Origin: Levilactobacillus paucivorans
GTDB taxonomy: Bacteria > Bacillota > Bacilli > Lactobacillales > Lactobacillaceae
Assembly: GCF_001437125.1 (NCBI RefSeq)
Contig: NZ_JQCA01000020.1
Location: 1 to 64,000 of the forward strand
Direction: 5' to 3'
Length of the DNA: 64,000 bases
Of this stretch, positions 26,665 through 36,794 are shown piece by piece (the stretch's first letter is position 1; each line of letters opens with the position of its first letter). The position numbers and the translations under genes are program-made. The notes beneath the pieces were generated by a model. That model saw only the letters and a list, made by a program, of their open reading frames with translations, made no database searches and was not told the origin of the DNA.

Positions 26665-27972
26665 ATGGCTGCAAAGTTTGAAAAAAAGGGCACTAATCAA
26701 GGCGAACTAACCTTTGAAATTGCTCCTGATAAGATTAACGAAGGCTTGGACAAAGCTTTCCAACGGACTAAGAAGACTTTATCCGTTCCTGGTTTCCGTA
26801 AGGGCCGGGTTCCACGTCAGATCTTTAACCAAATGTATGGTGAAGAAGCCCTCTACCAAGACGCTTTAAACATCGTCTTGCCAGAAGCTTATGACGAAGC
26901 TATCAAGGAAGTTAACATCGAACCAGTTGACCAACCACAAATCGATGTTCAATCGATGCAAAAGGGCCAAACTTGGGTTTTGAAGGCCGTTGTTACGGTT
27001 AAGCCAGATGTTAAGTTGGGTGAATACAAGGGCTTGAGCGTTACGAAGCAAAACACCCGTGTTTACCAAAAAGACATCGATGCTGAAATCGAAAAGCAAC
27101 GTCAACAACAAGCTGAATTAGTACTGAAGGAAGACGAAGCCGCTGCTAAGGGCGACACTGTTGTGATTGACTTCGACGGTTACGTTGATGGCAAGCAATT
27201 TGATGGTGGTAAGGCTGACAACTACTCCCTGGAATTAGGTTCTAACTCCTTCATCCCTGGTTTCGAAGACCAATTAGTTGGTCACAAGGCTGGCGAAGAT
27301 GTTGATGTTAAGGTCACCTTCCCTAAGGATTACCAAGCCGAAGACTTACGTGACAAGGAAGCCACTTTCAAGGTTACCATCCACGAAGTTAAGGAAAAGC
27401 AATTACCAGAATTAGATGACGAATTCGCTAAGGACGTTGACGAAGATGTTGACAGTCTTGAAGAACTCCAAGCTAAGACTAAGGATCAACTGAAGGAACA
27501 AAAGACTTCAGCTGCTCACAACGCTATTGAAGACGAAGCCATCAGCGAAGCTGTTGACAACGCCGAAATTGCTGACGTCCCAGAAGCTATGCTGAAGGAT
27601 GACGTTAACCGTCAAATGGACCAATACCTTGCCAACATGCAACAACAAGGTATCGAACCTAAGATGTACTTCCAGTTAACTGGAACCACTGAAGATGACT
27701 TGCGTAAGCAATTCACTGACGGTGCTGAAAAGCGGGTTAAGACCAACTTGGTTCTTGAAGCCGTCGTTGAAGCTGAAAAGATCGAACCTTCAGAAGACGA
27801 AGTTGCTGCTGAAGTTAAGGACTTGGCTAGCCAATACGGTATGGAAGAAAGTGCCGTTCGTAACGCCCTTTCTGACGACATGTTGAAGCATGACATTGCC
27901 ATCAAGAGTGCCGTTGACTTGATTGCCGACTCTGCTAAGCAAGACAAGAAGAAAGACGACGACAAGGACTAA
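26665..27972 (+). CDS. tig: trigger factor, ribosome-associated chaperone
   Basis: Peptidyl-prolyl isomerase and first chaperone to meet nascent chains at the ribosome exit. The N-terminal domain has the ribosome-binding signature [13 protein letters not shown]; the FKBP-type domain is at about 155-240 ([14 protein letters not shown]...[15 protein letters not shown]); the C-terminal helical domain ends in an Asp/Lys-rich tail. The 435 residues are normal. Upstream of clpX, an arrangement common in bacteria, but with a terminator in between. Confidence 0.97.
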   Translation: MAAKFEKKGTNQGELTFEIAPDKINEGLDKAFQRTKKTLSVPGFRKGRVPRQIFNQMYGEEALYQDALNIVLPEAYDEAIKEVNIEPVDQPQIDVQSMQKGQTWVLKAVVTVKPDVKLGEYKGLSVTKQNTRVYQKDIDAEIEKQRQQQAELVLKEDEAAAKGDTVVIDFDGYVDGKQFDGGKADNYSLELGSNSFIPGFEDQLVGHKAGEDVDVKVTFPKDYQAEDLRDKEATFKVTIHEVKEKQLPELDDEFAKDVDEDVDSLEELQAKTKDQLKEQKTSAAHNAIEDEAISEAVDNAEIADVPEAMLKDDVNRQMDQYLANMQQQGIEPKMYFQLTGTTEDDLRKQFTDGAEKRVKTNLVLEAVVEAEKIEPSEDEVAAEVKDLASQYGMEESAVRNALSDDMLKHDIAIKSAVDLIADSAKQDKKKDDDKD

Positions 27973-27995
27973 TTAAGTCTGTAAGTATACGTCTT

Positions 27996-28028
27996 AACCG
28001 GGATGACAGTCATTGTTGTCCCGGTTTT
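27996..28028 (+). terminator. terminator of tig
   Basis: Stem ACCGGGATGACA/TGTTGTCCCGGT with a following T-run. Confidence 0.82.
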
Positions 28029-28090
28029 TGTCTCTAATGGCCGAAGACCGGGTCGCCTGAGGCGAATTGATTTTCTATCATCGAAAACTG

Positions 28091-28099
28091 TGGTATAGT
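28091..28099 (+). promoter_or_regulatory. extended -10 promoter of clpX
   Basis: TGGTATAGT is an extended -10 box about 100 bases upstream of clpX. No CtsR-type operator was noticed. Confidence 0.5.
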
Positions 28100-28196
28100 A
28101 CCCAAATGATAGGAATTCTGGTTAGTTCATCAGGTTTACTGACCAAGGTGGGCAAAACTGATTTAGGCTTAAGCCTGGAGAGAAAGGGTGAGTTGA

Positions 28197-29450
28197 TTGT
28201 TTGAAAACACCGAAACAGAAGGCCCAGTGACCTGCTCGTTTTGTGGTAAGTCACAGGATCAAGTCAAGAAGATCGTTGCGGGCCCAGGTGTTTACATCTG
28301 TAACGAATGTATTGACCTTTGCAAAGAAATCATTGACGAAGAATTTAGCCAAGATGCAGCGGATACGAATCTCGAAGTTCCAACGCCAGCTGACATTGTC
28401 AACACGCTCGACCAATATGTTATCGGTCAGAACGAAGCCAAGCGGACCCTTTCCGTAGCGGTTTATAATCATTACAAGCGGGTTAACGAAATGGCTCAGG
28501 CCGAAGACGACGGTCCCGAATTGCAAAAGAGTAATATTGCGGTTATCGGACCCACTGGTTCTGGGAAGACTTACCTGGCACAAAGCCTGGCAAAGATCTT
28601 AAACGTGCCATTCGCCATTGCTGACGCTACGACGTTAACCGAAGCTGGTTACGTGGGTGAAGACGTCGAAAACATCCTGCTGAAGCTCCTCCAAAGTGCC
28701 GATTACGACGTGGAACGGGCCGAAAAGGGCATCATCTACATTGATGAAATTGATAAGATTGCTAAAAAGTCGGAAAATGTTTCCATTACACGAGATGTTT
28801 CCGGTGAAGGGGTTCAACAAGCGCTCCTGAAGATCTTGGAAGGGACCATTGCCAACGTGCCACCTCAGGGCGGCCGTAAGCACCCACAACAAGAATTCAT
28901 TCAAATCGATACGACCAACATTCTCTTCATCGTTGGTGGGGCATTTGATGGCATTGACGGCATCGTTAAGCGTCGTTTGGGTGACCAGACGATTGGTTTT
29001 GGTGCCGACAGTAAGGAACAGACGGTCTTGGCCTCAGGCGATAGCCTGATGCAGCACGTCATTCCAGAAGACCTCCTGCAATTCGGGTTAATTCCTGAAT
29101 TCATCGGTCGTCTGCCAATTTTGACCGCGCTCGAAAAGCTCGATGAAAATGACTTGGTTCGCATCTTAACGGAACCTAAGAATGCCTTAGTTAAGCAGTA
29201 CGAAAAGTTACTGTCACTCGATGGTGTTCAACTAGAGTTCCAACCGGCAGCCTTACGTGAGATGGCGAAGTTGGCCATTGCCCGTAATACTGGGGCTCGT
29301 GGTTTACGGTCAATCATCGAAGATGTCATGCGTGACATCATGTTTGATTTGCCAAGTCGTGATGACGTTGCCAAGGTGGTTATTACCGCCAAGACGGTGA
29401 CGGATCATGCCGAACCAGAGATTGAATTAAAGGATCAAAAGGCGTCATAA
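28197..29450 (+). CDS. clpX: ATP-dependent Clp protease, ATPase subunit ClpX
   Basis: AAA+ unfoldase that feeds substrates to ClpP. The 417-residue product starts with the zinc-binding domain (CSFCGK...CNEC), then the AAA+ module with Walker A GPTGSGKT, the GYVGEDVE pore loop, Walker [11 protein letters not shown], the FIGRLP sensor region and [12 protein letters not shown] sensor 2. TTG start at 28197 with AAAGGG upstream. Followed by engB after a terminator-containing gap, the usual Firmicutes order. Confidence 0.97.
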   Translation: MFENTETEGPVTCSFCGKSQDQVKKIVAGPGVYICNECIDLCKEIIDEEFSQDAADTNLEVPTPADIVNTLDQYVIGQNEAKRTLSVAVYNHYKRVNEMAQAEDDGPELQKSNIAVIGPTGSGKTYLAQSLAKILNVPFAIADATTLTEAGYVGEDVENILLKLLQSADYDVERAEKGIIYIDEIDKIAKKSENVSITRDVSGEGVQQALLKILEGTIANVPPQGGRKHPQQEFIQIDTTNILFIVGGAFDGIDGIVKRRLGDQTIGFGADSKEQTVLASGDSLMQHVIPEDLLQFGLIPEFIGRLPILTALEKLDENDLVRILTEPKNALVKQYEKLLSLDGVQLEFQPAALREMAKLAIARNTGARGLRSIIEDVMRDIMFDLPSRDDVAKVVITAKTVTDHAEPEIELKDQKAS

Positions 29451-29475
29451 GGTTATAAGCCACGTCATGTGGTGA

Positions 29476-29509
29476 AAGCGATCAGTCCCGCGGGCTGGTC
29501 GCTTTTTTT
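29476..29509 (+). terminator. terminator of clpX
   Basis: Stem AGCGATCAG/CTGGTCGCT (one G-U pair) followed by seven T. Confidence 0.82.
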
Positions 29510-29642
29510 ATGGTGTCAAGGAAGCCGCGTCATGGCCGCGTTTAAGCCAAATAGGGCTGTGCTTGTTGCCAGAAACTTTCCCAGTCACATGACGTTCTGT
29601 GTTAGAATGATGAAAGATATTTGGAGAGGATGACAGTAACCA

Positions 29643-30239
29643 ATGGAAGTCAATCACGTAGAATTAGTCATGAGTGCGGTTGATCCCGCCCAGTATCCCA
29701 CAACGGGGTACCCTGAGATTGCGTTTGTCGGTCGGTCAAACGTGGGGAAATCGTCATTGACCAATGTGTTGATCAATCGACGCTCGTACGCTCGGACGTC
29801 GAGCCAACCGGGGAAGACCCAGACCCTGAATTTTTATAACGTCGAGGACCAGTTGTATTTCGTCGACGTCCCCGGGTACGGTTACGCGAAGGTTTCAAAG
29901 GCCGCCCGTGAAAAGTGGGGCCACATGATCGAGACTTATTTGACGCAGCGTGATCAATTACGCGGCGTCGTCTCGCTCGTTGATGCACGTCACGAACCAA
30001 CAGAAGCCGACGTTCAGATGTATCAGTGGTTGGCCTACTATGGTCTCCCAACGCTGATCGTAGCCACCAAGAGCGACAAGATCGTCCGTGGCAAATGGAA
30101 CCAAACGGTAAGCCAGATTAAGAAGTCTCTGAACTTGCCAAACACCGATAATATTGTCATGTTCTCCGCACCAAAGAAGATTGGCCAAGATACCATTTGG
30201 CAATGGATCGAAGAACAAGCCTTTGGGGAGGACGATTAA
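29643..30239 (+). CDS. engB: ribosome biogenesis GTPase EngB (YsxC/YihA)
   Basis: GTPase needed for 50S subunit assembly. In 198 residues it shows G1 GRSNVGKS, G2 region with [12 protein letters not shown]3 DVPGYGYAK and G4 TKSD. ATG at 29643 with GGAGAGGA upstream. The downstream MazG-like gene starts two bases after its stop, so they are probably co-transcribed. Confidence 0.96.
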   Translation: MEVNHVELVMSAVDPAQYPTTGYPEIAFVGRSNVGKSSLTNVLINRRSYARTSSQPGKTQTLNFYNVEDQLYFVDVPGYGYAKVSKAAREKWGHMIETYLTQRDQLRGVVSLVDARHEPTEADVQMYQWLAYYGLPTLIVATKSDKIVRGKWNQTVSQIKKSLNLPNTDNIVMFSAPKKIGQDTIWQWIEEQAFGEDD

Positions 30240-30241
30240 GT

Positions 30242-30541
30242 ATGGAATTTAACGATTATCAAAAAGCAGCTAACCGGACGTTGTACGGCAACGAACAGGT
30301 CTTGACAAACTGTGCCTTAGGGCTCGCTGGTGAGACGGGCCAAGTGGTCGACCTCGTGAAGAATTATACCTTTCACGGCCAAGACTTAGATCACGATGCC
30401 ATTGTGAAAGAAATGGGCGATGTGCTCTGGTACCTGAGCCAGATCGCACAATGGTCCGACATTGACTTTGACGAAGTCGCGCAAGCTAACATCAAGCGGC
30501 TGAATGCCCGTTACCCACACGGCTATCAACCGAATCGGTAA
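30242..30541 (+). CDS. MazG-like nucleotide pyrophosphohydrolase
   Basis: All-alpha NTP pyrophosphohydrolase of the MazG/dUTPase-like superfamily; such enzymes clean non-canonical nucleotides from the pool. The 99-residue product keeps the second metal motif E57-x-x-D60 (KEMGDVLWYL) but the first motif reads E31-T-G-Q34 where ExxE is usual. Whether it is still catalytic is unclear. The ATG at 30242 is selected by the GGGGAGG that overlaps the end of engB; longer upstream starts run inside engB. Confidence 0.85.
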   Translation: MEFNDYQKAANRTLYGNEQVLTNCALGLAGETGQVVDLVKNYTFHGQDLDHDAIVKEMGDVLWYLSQIAQWSDIDFDEVAQANIKRLNARYPHGYQPNR

Positions 30542-30546
30542 ATAAA

Positions 30547-30581
30547 AAGGACCCACGGGTTAAAATCCCGTGAGTCCTTTA
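30547..30581. terminator. bidirectional terminator
   Basis: Stem AAAGGACCCACGGG/CCCGTGAGTCCTTT between two convergent genes, with A- and T-rich flanks. Confidence 0.85.
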
Positions 30582-30587
30582 ACTTAC

Positions 30588-30776
30588 CTAGTCCTGGTGA
30601 TGTTCCCGTTCGTACTTGGATTTATCGTTCTTGATTAAACCTTTAGCCCGCTTGTTATCCTTGTGGGCATCCTGGCGTTTCAGAAACTTATCCCGCTTAA
30701 CATCGGTGGGATCCATTTGTGCAAACTTACCGAACATGGAGTCCAGGTCATCTTGGCGCTTGACTTTCAGGGCCAA
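30588..30776 (-). CDS. small highly charged protein of unknown function
   Basis: A 62-residue product dominated by Lys, Asp, Arg and Gln (MALKVKRQDDLDSMFGKFAQM at the start, then RDKFLKRQDAHKDNKR). A TTG start at 30776 is preferred because GGAGG stands eight bases upstream, whereas the GTG at 30785 overlaps that site. It ends directly at a bidirectional terminator and stands alone. No domain recognised; it is coding in my view because of the clean ribosome binding site and terminator. Such a composition would suit a nucleic-acid or ribosome-associated protein, which is only a guess. Confidence 0.65.
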   Translation of the reverse strand: MALKVKRQDDLDSMFGKFAQMDPTDVKRDKFLKRQDAHKDNKRAKGLIKNDKSKYEREHHQD

Positions 30777-30864
30777 TCCAGCCACCTCCTTGTCTTCTTT
30801 AGCAGTATCATAGCAGAAACCAGGCGGCTTGTCATTTATTGTGCGGACGGTGAGGGTGGATTAC

Positions 30865-30893
30865 TTGCACCAAACACGTATTCGGCTTATACT
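30865..30893 (+). promoter_or_regulatory. uvrC promoter
   Basis: TTGCAC, 17-base spacer, TATACT, about 40 bases before uvrC. A 7-bp-arm palindrome (30885-30901) covers the -10. Confidence 0.7.
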
Positions 30894-30931
30894 TTATAAG
30901 CTAAATTCTAGAAAATGGGGAGGTTGGGCCG

Positions 30932-32749
30932 TTGGCATCGGAATATTTGGAACATAAATTAGCGTTATTACCAGGACTACCTGGTTGCTATCTAATGAAG
31001 AATATCAATAGCCAGATCATCTATGTGGGTAAGGCGAAGAACCTAAAGAACCGGGTTCGCTCGTACTTTAAGAGCAGTCATACCGGGAAAACCGCGCAGT
31101 TGGTCAGTGAGATCGTGGATTTTGAAACGATTATCACCTCGACCGACAAGGAAGCCTTCCTCCTAGAAATTACGCTGATTCAGAAGCATCAACCTTACTT
31201 CAACATCAAGTTGAAGCGAGGGACGGGGTACCCCTACATCAAGATTACCAATGAACGTGATCCCCAATTACTATTAGTGAATGATATTAAAAAGGACGGG
31301 GCCTACTACTTTGGACCGTACCCCAATGTTTATGCGGCCGAGGAAACGATTCACTTTTTACAAAAGGTTTACCCGCTCCGCCGGTGTACCGGTTATCAGG
31401 GCCGGCCGTGTCTGTATTATCATATGGGCCAGTGTCTGGGAGCCTGCTTCAAGGAAGTGCCCGAGGAAGAATACGAGGGTCAGGTTAAGAAGATTAAGTC
31501 CTTCTTGAATGGCAACGTGGGACACGCCGAGAAGGAACTAAACGACCGGATGACGACCGCCGCTGCCGATATGGAATACGAACGGGCTGCCGATTTGCGG
31601 GACCAGATTCGTTACATTGAAGCCACGGTTGAAAAACAAAAAATTATTTCCAATGACAGCACGCCGCGCGACATCTTTAACTTTTATCTCGATAAGGGTT
31701 GGTTGTCAATCCAGGTCTTCTTCATTCGTCAAGCGCGGTTGATGAAACGTGAGAAGCGCCTCTTCCCCGTGGTTAGCACGGCGGAGGAAGAAATTGCCAG
31801 CTTCATCGTCCAGTTCTATCAGCGCAAGAATACGGTTCTGCCGCGTGAGATTCTGGTGCCGGCCTCGATTGACAAGGAAGTCATCGAATCCATGCTCCAG
31901 GTTCCCGTTAGAACACCGCAACGCGGGACTAAACGGGACTTGCTGGAGATGGCCGGGAAGAACGCCAAACTGGTCTTAGAAGAGAAGTTTCGGCTGTTAG
32001 AGCTCGACGAGGGTAAGACGACCGGGGCCATGAAGGAAATCACGGATGCCCTGGGCATTGCCCCCGGGCATCGGATCGAGGCTTTTGACCACTCCCACAT
32101 TCAGGGGGCCGATTTGGTTTCCGCGATGGTGGTGTTCGTCGATGGCCAACCGAACAAGAAACTTTACCGAAAGTATAAGCTTCGAACCGTGGACCATGCG
32201 GATGAAACGGCCAGCACCCTTGAGGTCGTTCGCCGGCGTTATGGACGTCTGCTCAAGGAACATGGAACGATGCCGGATCTCATCCTAATGGATGGGGGCG
32301 ACATTCAGATGAATGCTGTTAAGGAAGTTCTCGAGGATGAGTTCGACCTGCACATTCCGGTTGCGGGGATGGTTAAGAATGACCACCATAAGACGGCGGA
32401 CTTGCTGTTTGGGCCAGACGACCATCACATTCATCTGGATCCCAAGAGTCAAGGCTTCTATCTGGTACAGCGGATTCAAGACGAGGTTCACCGGTTTGCC
32501 ATTACGTTCCACCGGCAGGTTCACAGCAAGCACTCGCTGAGTTCACGGTTGGACCGCATTCCCGGCGTCGGGCCGAAGACGCGAAATAAATTACTCCGAA
32601 AGTTTGGTTCCATGAAGAAGATTGGCACGGCGAGTGTCGATGATTTACGGGCCCTGGGCATCAGTGAAACGGTGGCCCAGACCATCCGGCTGACCCTTCA
32701 GGCGGATACGGCCGAAATTAAAAGTCCCCGCACACCAACTCAGCTTTGA
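30932..32749 (+). CDS. uvrC: excinuclease ABC subunit C
   Basis: Nuclease that makes both incisions in nucleotide excision repair. Domains in order over 605 residues: GIY-YIG nuclease (GCYLMKN...IIYVGKAKNL, about 15-95), cysteine-rich region (RRCTGYQGRPCLYYHMGQC), UVR domain binding UvrB (about 200-235), RNase H-like nuclease (EAFDHSHIQG, LILMDGG) and a C-terminal helix-hairpin-helix pair (IPGVGPKTRNKLL). TTG start with GGGGAGG nine bases upstream. Confidence 0.97.
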   Translation: MASEYLEHKLALLPGLPGCYLMKNINSQIIYVGKAKNLKNRVRSYFKSSHTGKTAQLVSEIVDFETIITSTDKEAFLLEITLIQKHQPYFNIKLKRGTGYPYIKITNERDPQLLLVNDIKKDGAYYFGPYPNVYAAEETIHFLQKVYPLRRCTGYQGRPCLYYHMGQCLGACFKEVPEEEYEGQVKKIKSFLNGNVGHAEKELNDRMTTAAADMEYERAADLRDQIRYIEATVEKQKIISNDSTPRDIFNFYLDKGWLSIQVFFIRQARLMKREKRLFPVVSTAEEEIASFIVQFYQRKNTVLPREILVPASIDKEVIESMLQVPVRTPQRGTKRDLLEMAGKNAKLVLEEKFRLLELDEGKTTGAMKEITDALGIAPGHRIEAFDHSHIQGADLVSAMVVFVDGQPNKKLYRKYKLRTVDHADETASTLEVVRRRYGRLLKEHGTMPDLILMDGGDIQMNAVKEVLEDEFDLHIPVAGMVKNDHHKTADLLFGPDDHHIHLDPKSQGFYLVQRIQDEVHRFAITFHRQVHSKHSLSSRLDRIPGVGPKTRNKLLRKFGSMKKIGTASVDDLRALGISETVAQTIRLTLQADTAEIKSPRTPTQL

Positions 32750-32774
32750 CGGAATGGTGGTTTGCCGGTATACT
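32746..32774 (+). promoter_or_regulatory. obgE promoter
   Basis: TTGACG, 17-base spacer, TATACT. The -35 overlaps the uvrC stop codon. Confidence 0.75.
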
Positions 32775-32833
32775 GGCTAGCAGGAGACGACGAAAAGCAG
32801 CGTTGGCTGGTTTAGAAAACGAGGAAAACAAAT

Positions 32834-34129
32834 ATGTTTGTAGATCAAGTAAAAATTAGTGTAAAAGCCGGTAAGGGTGGCGACGGTATGGTCGCCTTCC
32901 GCCGGGAAAAATTTGTGCCCAATGGGGGACCAGCCGGCGGTGATGGCGGACGCGGTGGCAACATCGTGTTCAAAGTTGACGAAGGCCTGCGGACCCTGAT
33001 GGATTTCCGTTACCAACGGAAGTTCAAGGCGAAGAACGGTGGCAACGGGGCGATTAAGTCCATGACCGGCCGTGGCGCCGAGGACACCATTATCAGTGTG
33101 CCGCAAGGAACCACGATCATGAATGATGAGACCGGTGCCGTGATGGGTGACCTGGTTGCCAGTGATGATTCGGTTATCATCGCGCATGGTGGTCGGGGTG
33201 GCCGGGGCAATATCCACTTTGCCTCGCCTAAGAATCCGGCCCCAGAAATTGCCGAAAACGGTGAACCTGGCCAAGAGTTTGACATTCGTTTGGAATTAAA
33301 GGTGTTGGCCGATGTGGGGTTAGTTGGGTTCCCATCCGTTGGGAAGTCGACGTTATTGTCCACGGTTACCAGTGCCAAGCCGAAGATTGCCGAGTACCAC
33401 TTTACCACGTTGGTTCCCAACTTGGGGATGGTTCGGTTACCCGATGGCCGTGACTTTGTGATGGCCGATTTACCAGGTCTGATTGAAGGAGCTGCCAAGG
33501 GTGTCGGTTTAGGCTTCCAGTTCCTTCGTCACGTTGAACGGACGCGGGTGATCCTGCATCTGATCGACATGAGTGGCTTGGAGGGACGTAACCCTTACGA
33601 TGACTTTGAGAAGATTAATGAAGAATTAAAGGCGTATGATCCAGATATCTTGAAACGACCACAAATTGTCGTGGCAAATAAGATGGATATGCCCGATTCC
33701 GAAGATAACTTGGCACAGTTCAAGGAAGATTTGGCGCAAGACAAGCTGTTGGCGAATAAGCCTGAAATCTATGCGGTTTCGGCGCTGACGCACAAGGGCT
33801 TAACGCCACTTCTCCAACGGACAGCGGACATTTTGGCGGAAACGCCGAAGTTCCCAGTCAAGCAGGAAGAAACGGTCAAGACGGCCGAATACGACTTCCA
33901 GCCAGAACCAGAATTTAAGATTACCCAAGATGCCGATGGTACTTGGATCTTGAGTGGGGCCAAGTTGGAGAAACTCTTCCAGATGACCGATATCAATCAC
34001 GACGAAAGTCTCCTACGCTTTGCTCGGCAAATGCGGGGGATGGGTGTCGATGACAGTCTGCGTGAACATGGTGCCAAGAATGGTGACAGTGTTCAAATCG
34101 ACGACTTTGTCTTTGAATACATGGCTTAA
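32834..34129 (+). CDS. obgE: GTPase ObgE/CgtA
   Basis: Essential GTPase linked to 50S assembly, stress and replication. The 431-residue product has the glycine-rich Obg fold (1-158: [26 protein letters not shown]), the GTPase domain (G1 GFPSVGKS at 165-172, G3 [10 protein letters not shown]4 NKMD) and the C-terminal OCT domain of Gram-positive Obg proteins (about 355-431). Own promoter upstream and terminator downstream. Confidence 0.97.
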   Translation: MFVDQVKISVKAGKGGDGMVAFRREKFVPNGGPAGGDGGRGGNIVFKVDEGLRTLMDFRYQRKFKAKNGGNGAIKSMTGRGAEDTIISVPQGTTIMNDETGAVMGDLVASDDSVIIAHGGRGGRGNIHFASPKNPAPEIAENGEPGQEFDIRLELKVLADVGLVGFPSVGKSTLLSTVTSAKPKIAEYHFTTLVPNLGMVRLPDGRDFVMADLPGLIEGAAKGVGLGFQFLRHVERTRVILHLIDMSGLEGRNPYDDFEKINEELKAYDPDILKRPQIVVANKMDMPDSEDNLAQFKEDLAQDKLLANKPEIYAVSALTHKGLTPLLQRTADILAETPKFPVKQEETVKTAEYDFQPEPEFKITQDADGTWILSGAKLEKLFQMTDINHDESLLRFARQMRGMGVDDSLREHGAKNGDSVQIDDFVFEYMA

Positions 34130-34142
34130 TTTAGCCGCGAAA

Positions 34143-34175
34143 AAGGCCTCAGGAATTTTGATCCTGAGGTCTTTC
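34143..34175 (+). terminator. terminator of obgE
   Basis: Stem GGCCTCAGGA/TCCTGAGGTC followed by a T-rich stretch; it also sits 14 bases beyond the convergent lipoprotein gene. Confidence 0.8.
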
Positions 34176-34188
34176 TTTGTGGGCAATT

Positions 34189-34932
34189 TTAGAGAGCCAC
34201 CTTGAGCCAGCCGGTTGGGGCAATGACTTGCTTCTGGTCGACGTAGGCCCCGTTAAAGGCGATCTTCACCGACTTGAAGGTTGGCTTTTGTTTTTCACTA
34301 GCTAACCCGGTGGCGAAGGTATCGAGCTTGCTACCGGCCGGAATCGTCTTGCCGGCACTGGCATCGCTAAGTTGCGCCATGGCGGTTAACCGTTGGGTCT
34401 TGGTCAACCGAATGGCTTTGATGCCATCGGTGGTCACGGCCTGTTTTCCCCGGTTAGAAATGGTAAACTTAACTTGGAGTGTGTAATAGGGACTCTTAAT
34501 GTTGGGAACATCGAGGGCGTCCGCTGCCATTTGCTTCGCGGCGGCGGTCTTAGCGGTGTTCTTAATGATCCGAATCGTGGTGATGCGGTAGGTCAGCTTG
34601 CCGGACTTAATGGTCGTTTGGGGATGCTTAACTTGACGAAGGTTGAGTTCCGTGCCGACCTTGTCAAAGGTATACTGGCCGGTTGACTTGAGGTTACCAG
34701 ACTTGACGTAGTTCGGGCTCTTGGTCTGACTGGCCGAGGGATGGTAAGTGGCAACCTTCTTGGATCCAGAGGAGGACACGGCCGCATCCGGTTTAGGGGC
34801 GCTGTACTTTTTACTAGAAGCACTGGAGTTCTTGAAACTTGCGGTGCTCTTCTGATCTGCCGACTGGCAAGCGGTCAATCCTAGTGTGAGGACTGCTAGA
34901 CCGACGAGCAGTGGTAATTTGACGTGACGCAT
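34189..34932 (-). CDS. predicted lipoprotein of unknown function
   Basis: The 247-residue product has a type II signal peptide: basic start (MRHVK), hydrophobic core and lipobox LTAC, with the lipidated Cys at about residue 22. A Ser/Lys-rich linker follows, then a beta-rich domain of about 150 residues similar in pattern to the immunoglobulin-like domains of secreted Firmicutes lipoproteins (DUF4352/DUF5068 type); that resemblance is tentative. AAAGGAG precedes the ATG. Located 15 bases downstream of the 91-residue gene, so the two form an operon. Confidence 0.75.
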   Translation of the reverse strand: MRHVKLPLLVGLAVLTLGLTACQSADQKSTASFKNSSASSKKYSAPKPDAAVSSSGSKKVATYHPSASQTKSPNYVKSGNLKSTGQYTFDKVGTELNLRQVKHPQTTIKSGKLTYRITTIRIIKNTAKTAAAKQMAADALDVPNIKSPYYTLQVKFTISNRGKQAVTTDGIKAIRLTKTQRLTAMAQLSDASAGKTIPAGSKLDTFATGLASEKQKPTFKSVKIAFNGAYVDQKQVIAPTGWLKVAL

Positions 34933-34947
34933 AAGTGAAAACTCCTT

Positions 34948-35223
34948 TCAACCAAACAAGATTTGATGGGGCACCAGCCGATACCCATAGAGACGCGTGG
35001 GTGGGGTGGCCTGCACGAAGAGACCAACGTTTGGGGCGACCTGCTGGGTTCGAGTTCGAAACTGATCCAGGGTCAGCGGCCGACCCGTTCCCGTAATTAG
35101 GAAGAGGCTGTGGTCACGCGTTTGCAGATTGCAGACGGGGAGGTTCCGATCGGCCTGTTCCCAGTAGAGTGTTAATGCGGGATGCAAGTCGATGGTGGAA
35201 AGGTTAAAATCGTTGAGTCGCAT
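34948..35223 (-). CDS. conserved hypothetical protein
   Basis: A 91-residue soluble protein with no motif I recognise. The ATG at 35223 is used because AAGGAGG lies eight bases upstream; a start at 35244 overlaps that site. The sequence (RLNDFNLSTIDLHPALTLYW near the start, VGLFVQATPPTRLYGYRLVP near the end) suggests a small beta-rich domain. Upstream partner of the lipoprotein gene and divergent from rnz. Confidence 0.65.
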   Translation of the reverse strand: MRLNDFNLSTIDLHPALTLYWEQADRNLPVCNLQTRDHSLFLITGTGRPLTLDQFRTRTQQVAPNVGLFVQATPPTRLYGYRLVPHQILFG

Positions 35224-35325
35224 CGGGAGAGCCTCCTTGTCCAAAACTTACCTCGATTATACCGAATTTAAGCACAGAACCCTAGCAAAAATAGTCGTTA
35301 GTCGCCGTGACGAGGTATTGAGAGT

Positions 35326-35354
35326 TGCGGTTTGGGTGAAAATCCCCTAAAATA
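35326..35354 (+). promoter_or_regulatory. rnz promoter
   Basis: TTGCGG, 17-base spacer, TAAAAT, about 40 bases before rnz. Confidence 0.6.
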
Positions 35355-35392
35355 GTGGACGGACTTTAATTATAGATAGGAACGAAAAAAAT

Positions 35393-36346
35393 ATGGAAAT
35401 TCAATTTTTAGGAACGGGCGCCGGGTCGCCAGGTAAGTTCCGGAATGTCACGAGTACGGCATTGCGGTTACTCGATGAACGTAACTCGGTGTGGCTGTTC
35501 GACGTGGGAGAAGCCACGCAGCATCAGATCTTACGGACGACACTGAAGCCGCGCAAGATCGATAAGATTTTTATCACGCATTTGCATGGCGACCATATTT
35601 TCGGCCTGCCAGGACTCCTGAGTAGCCGGTCGTTCCAGGGCGGCGATGGCCCATTGACCATTTACGGCCCCAGGGGGATTCGACAGTACGTCGAGACCAG
35701 CCTGCGGGTTTCTGAGACCAAGCTGTCTTACAAGATTCACTACCAAGAACTCACGACTGATGGGTTGGTTTTTGAAGACTCCAAGTTTCGGGTATCCGCA
35801 CGGCGGTTGGATCACAAGATTCTTTGTTTCGGCTATCGGGTCGAAGAAAAGGACCACGCCGGTGAACTTAACGTGGAGAAATTACGGGCCGATCAGATTC
35901 CAGCGGGGCCAGTGTATGGTCAAATGAAGTCGGGTGAGACCGTGACCTTACCGGATGGCCGGACCATCAATGGTCAGGACTATCTGGGGCCAAGCCAACC
36001 AGGGCGAATCGTGGCATTGCTAGGTGATACGCGTCAGACACCTAACGCCGCCAAATTGGCTGAGAATGCCGATGTCTTGGTTCACGAGAGTACGTTTGCC
36101 AAGGGGGAGAGTAAGCTCGCCCGGGCCTACTACCATTCGACGAATATCCAGGCGGCAGAATTGGCTAAACGGACGCACGTCAAGATGCTTCTGTTAAACC
36201 ATATCTCCGCGCGTTATACCGGAAAGATGGCGTTGGAACTCCAGAGTCAGGCCCGTGACGTGTTCCATAACACGCGGGTCGTCAAGGACTTTGACGAGAT
36301 CAATGTGCCATTTCAGAAGGTGGCACCAGAAGGGACGCACTCATGA
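35393..36346 (+). CDS. rnz: ribonuclease Z, tRNA 3' processing
   Basis: Zinc endonuclease that trims the 3' trailers of tRNA precursors that lack an encoded CCA. The 317-residue product has the start [18 protein letters not shown], the metal motif [12 protein letters not shown], and the later GDTRQT and HxST (HESTF) elements of the long-known beta-lactamase fold. Its presence fits the tRNA-Ser gene at 40411, which shows no encoded CCA. The last four bases overlap the LapA-like gene. Confidence 0.96.
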   Translation: MEIQFLGTGAGSPGKFRNVTSTALRLLDERNSVWLFDVGEATQHQILRTTLKPRKIDKIFITHLHGDHIFGLPGLLSSRSFQGGDGPLTIYGPRGIRQYVETSLRVSETKLSYKIHYQELTTDGLVFEDSKFRVSARRLDHKILCFGYRVEEKDHAGELNVEKLRADQIPAGPVYGQMKSGETVTLPDGRTINGQDYLGPSQPGRIVALLGDTRQTPNAAKLAENADVLVHESTFAKGESKLARAYYHSTNIQAAELAKRTHVKMLLLNHISARYTGKMALELQSQARDVFHNTRVVKDFDEINVPFQKVAPEGTHS

Positions 36347-36732
36347 AAAATCAATGGCGAATCGTCGTTAGTCTCTTATTAGTCATTATTGTGGCGGTCT
36401 TTGCCCTCCTCAATCGGGGCAGTGTGCCCGTTTCCTTCGGGTTTGCCACGGTTCGTTGGCCCCTCATCTTGCTCCTGTTGGTGTCCATCTTAATTGGTGC
36501 CGTCCTGATGATTTTATTCTCAACCATCTCGTCGGTTCAGAAGAAGCGGGCTTACAAGGAGCTCGAACAGAGCACGACCGAGAAGATTACCAAGTTGCAG
36601 GCGGAAAACGCCCAACTTAACAAACGGATTCAAAACTCACAGAGCAAACAAGCTTCTGGCCAACAGGCCAAAGAAATTAAGGCGCTTCAGACCGAGATTA
36701 CCGATTTGAAGGCTCAGTTAGCAGCTAAATAA
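36343..36732 (+). CDS. LapA family membrane protein (DUF1049)
   Basis: A 129-residue protein with two N-terminal membrane helices (about 8-24 and 36-60) separated by a short loop ([17 protein letters not shown]) that is the DUF1049 signature, followed by a cytoplasmic coiled coil of about 60 residues ([20 protein letters not shown] onward). In Gram-negatives LapA acts in lipopolysaccharide assembly, which cannot apply here; the Gram-positive role is unknown. Overlaps the end of rnz by four bases. Confidence 0.85.
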   Translation: MKNQWRIVVSLLLVIIVAVFALLNRGSVPVSFGFATVRWPLILLLLVSILIGAVLMILFSTISSVQKKRAYKELEQSTTEKITKLQAENAQLNKRIQNSQSKQASGQQAKEIKALQTEITDLKAQLAAK

Positions 36733-36794
36733 GGACAGGTAGGAAGAAGAGTGGTGCCAGTGACACCGCTCTTTAACCATTTAGAAAGGATGAT

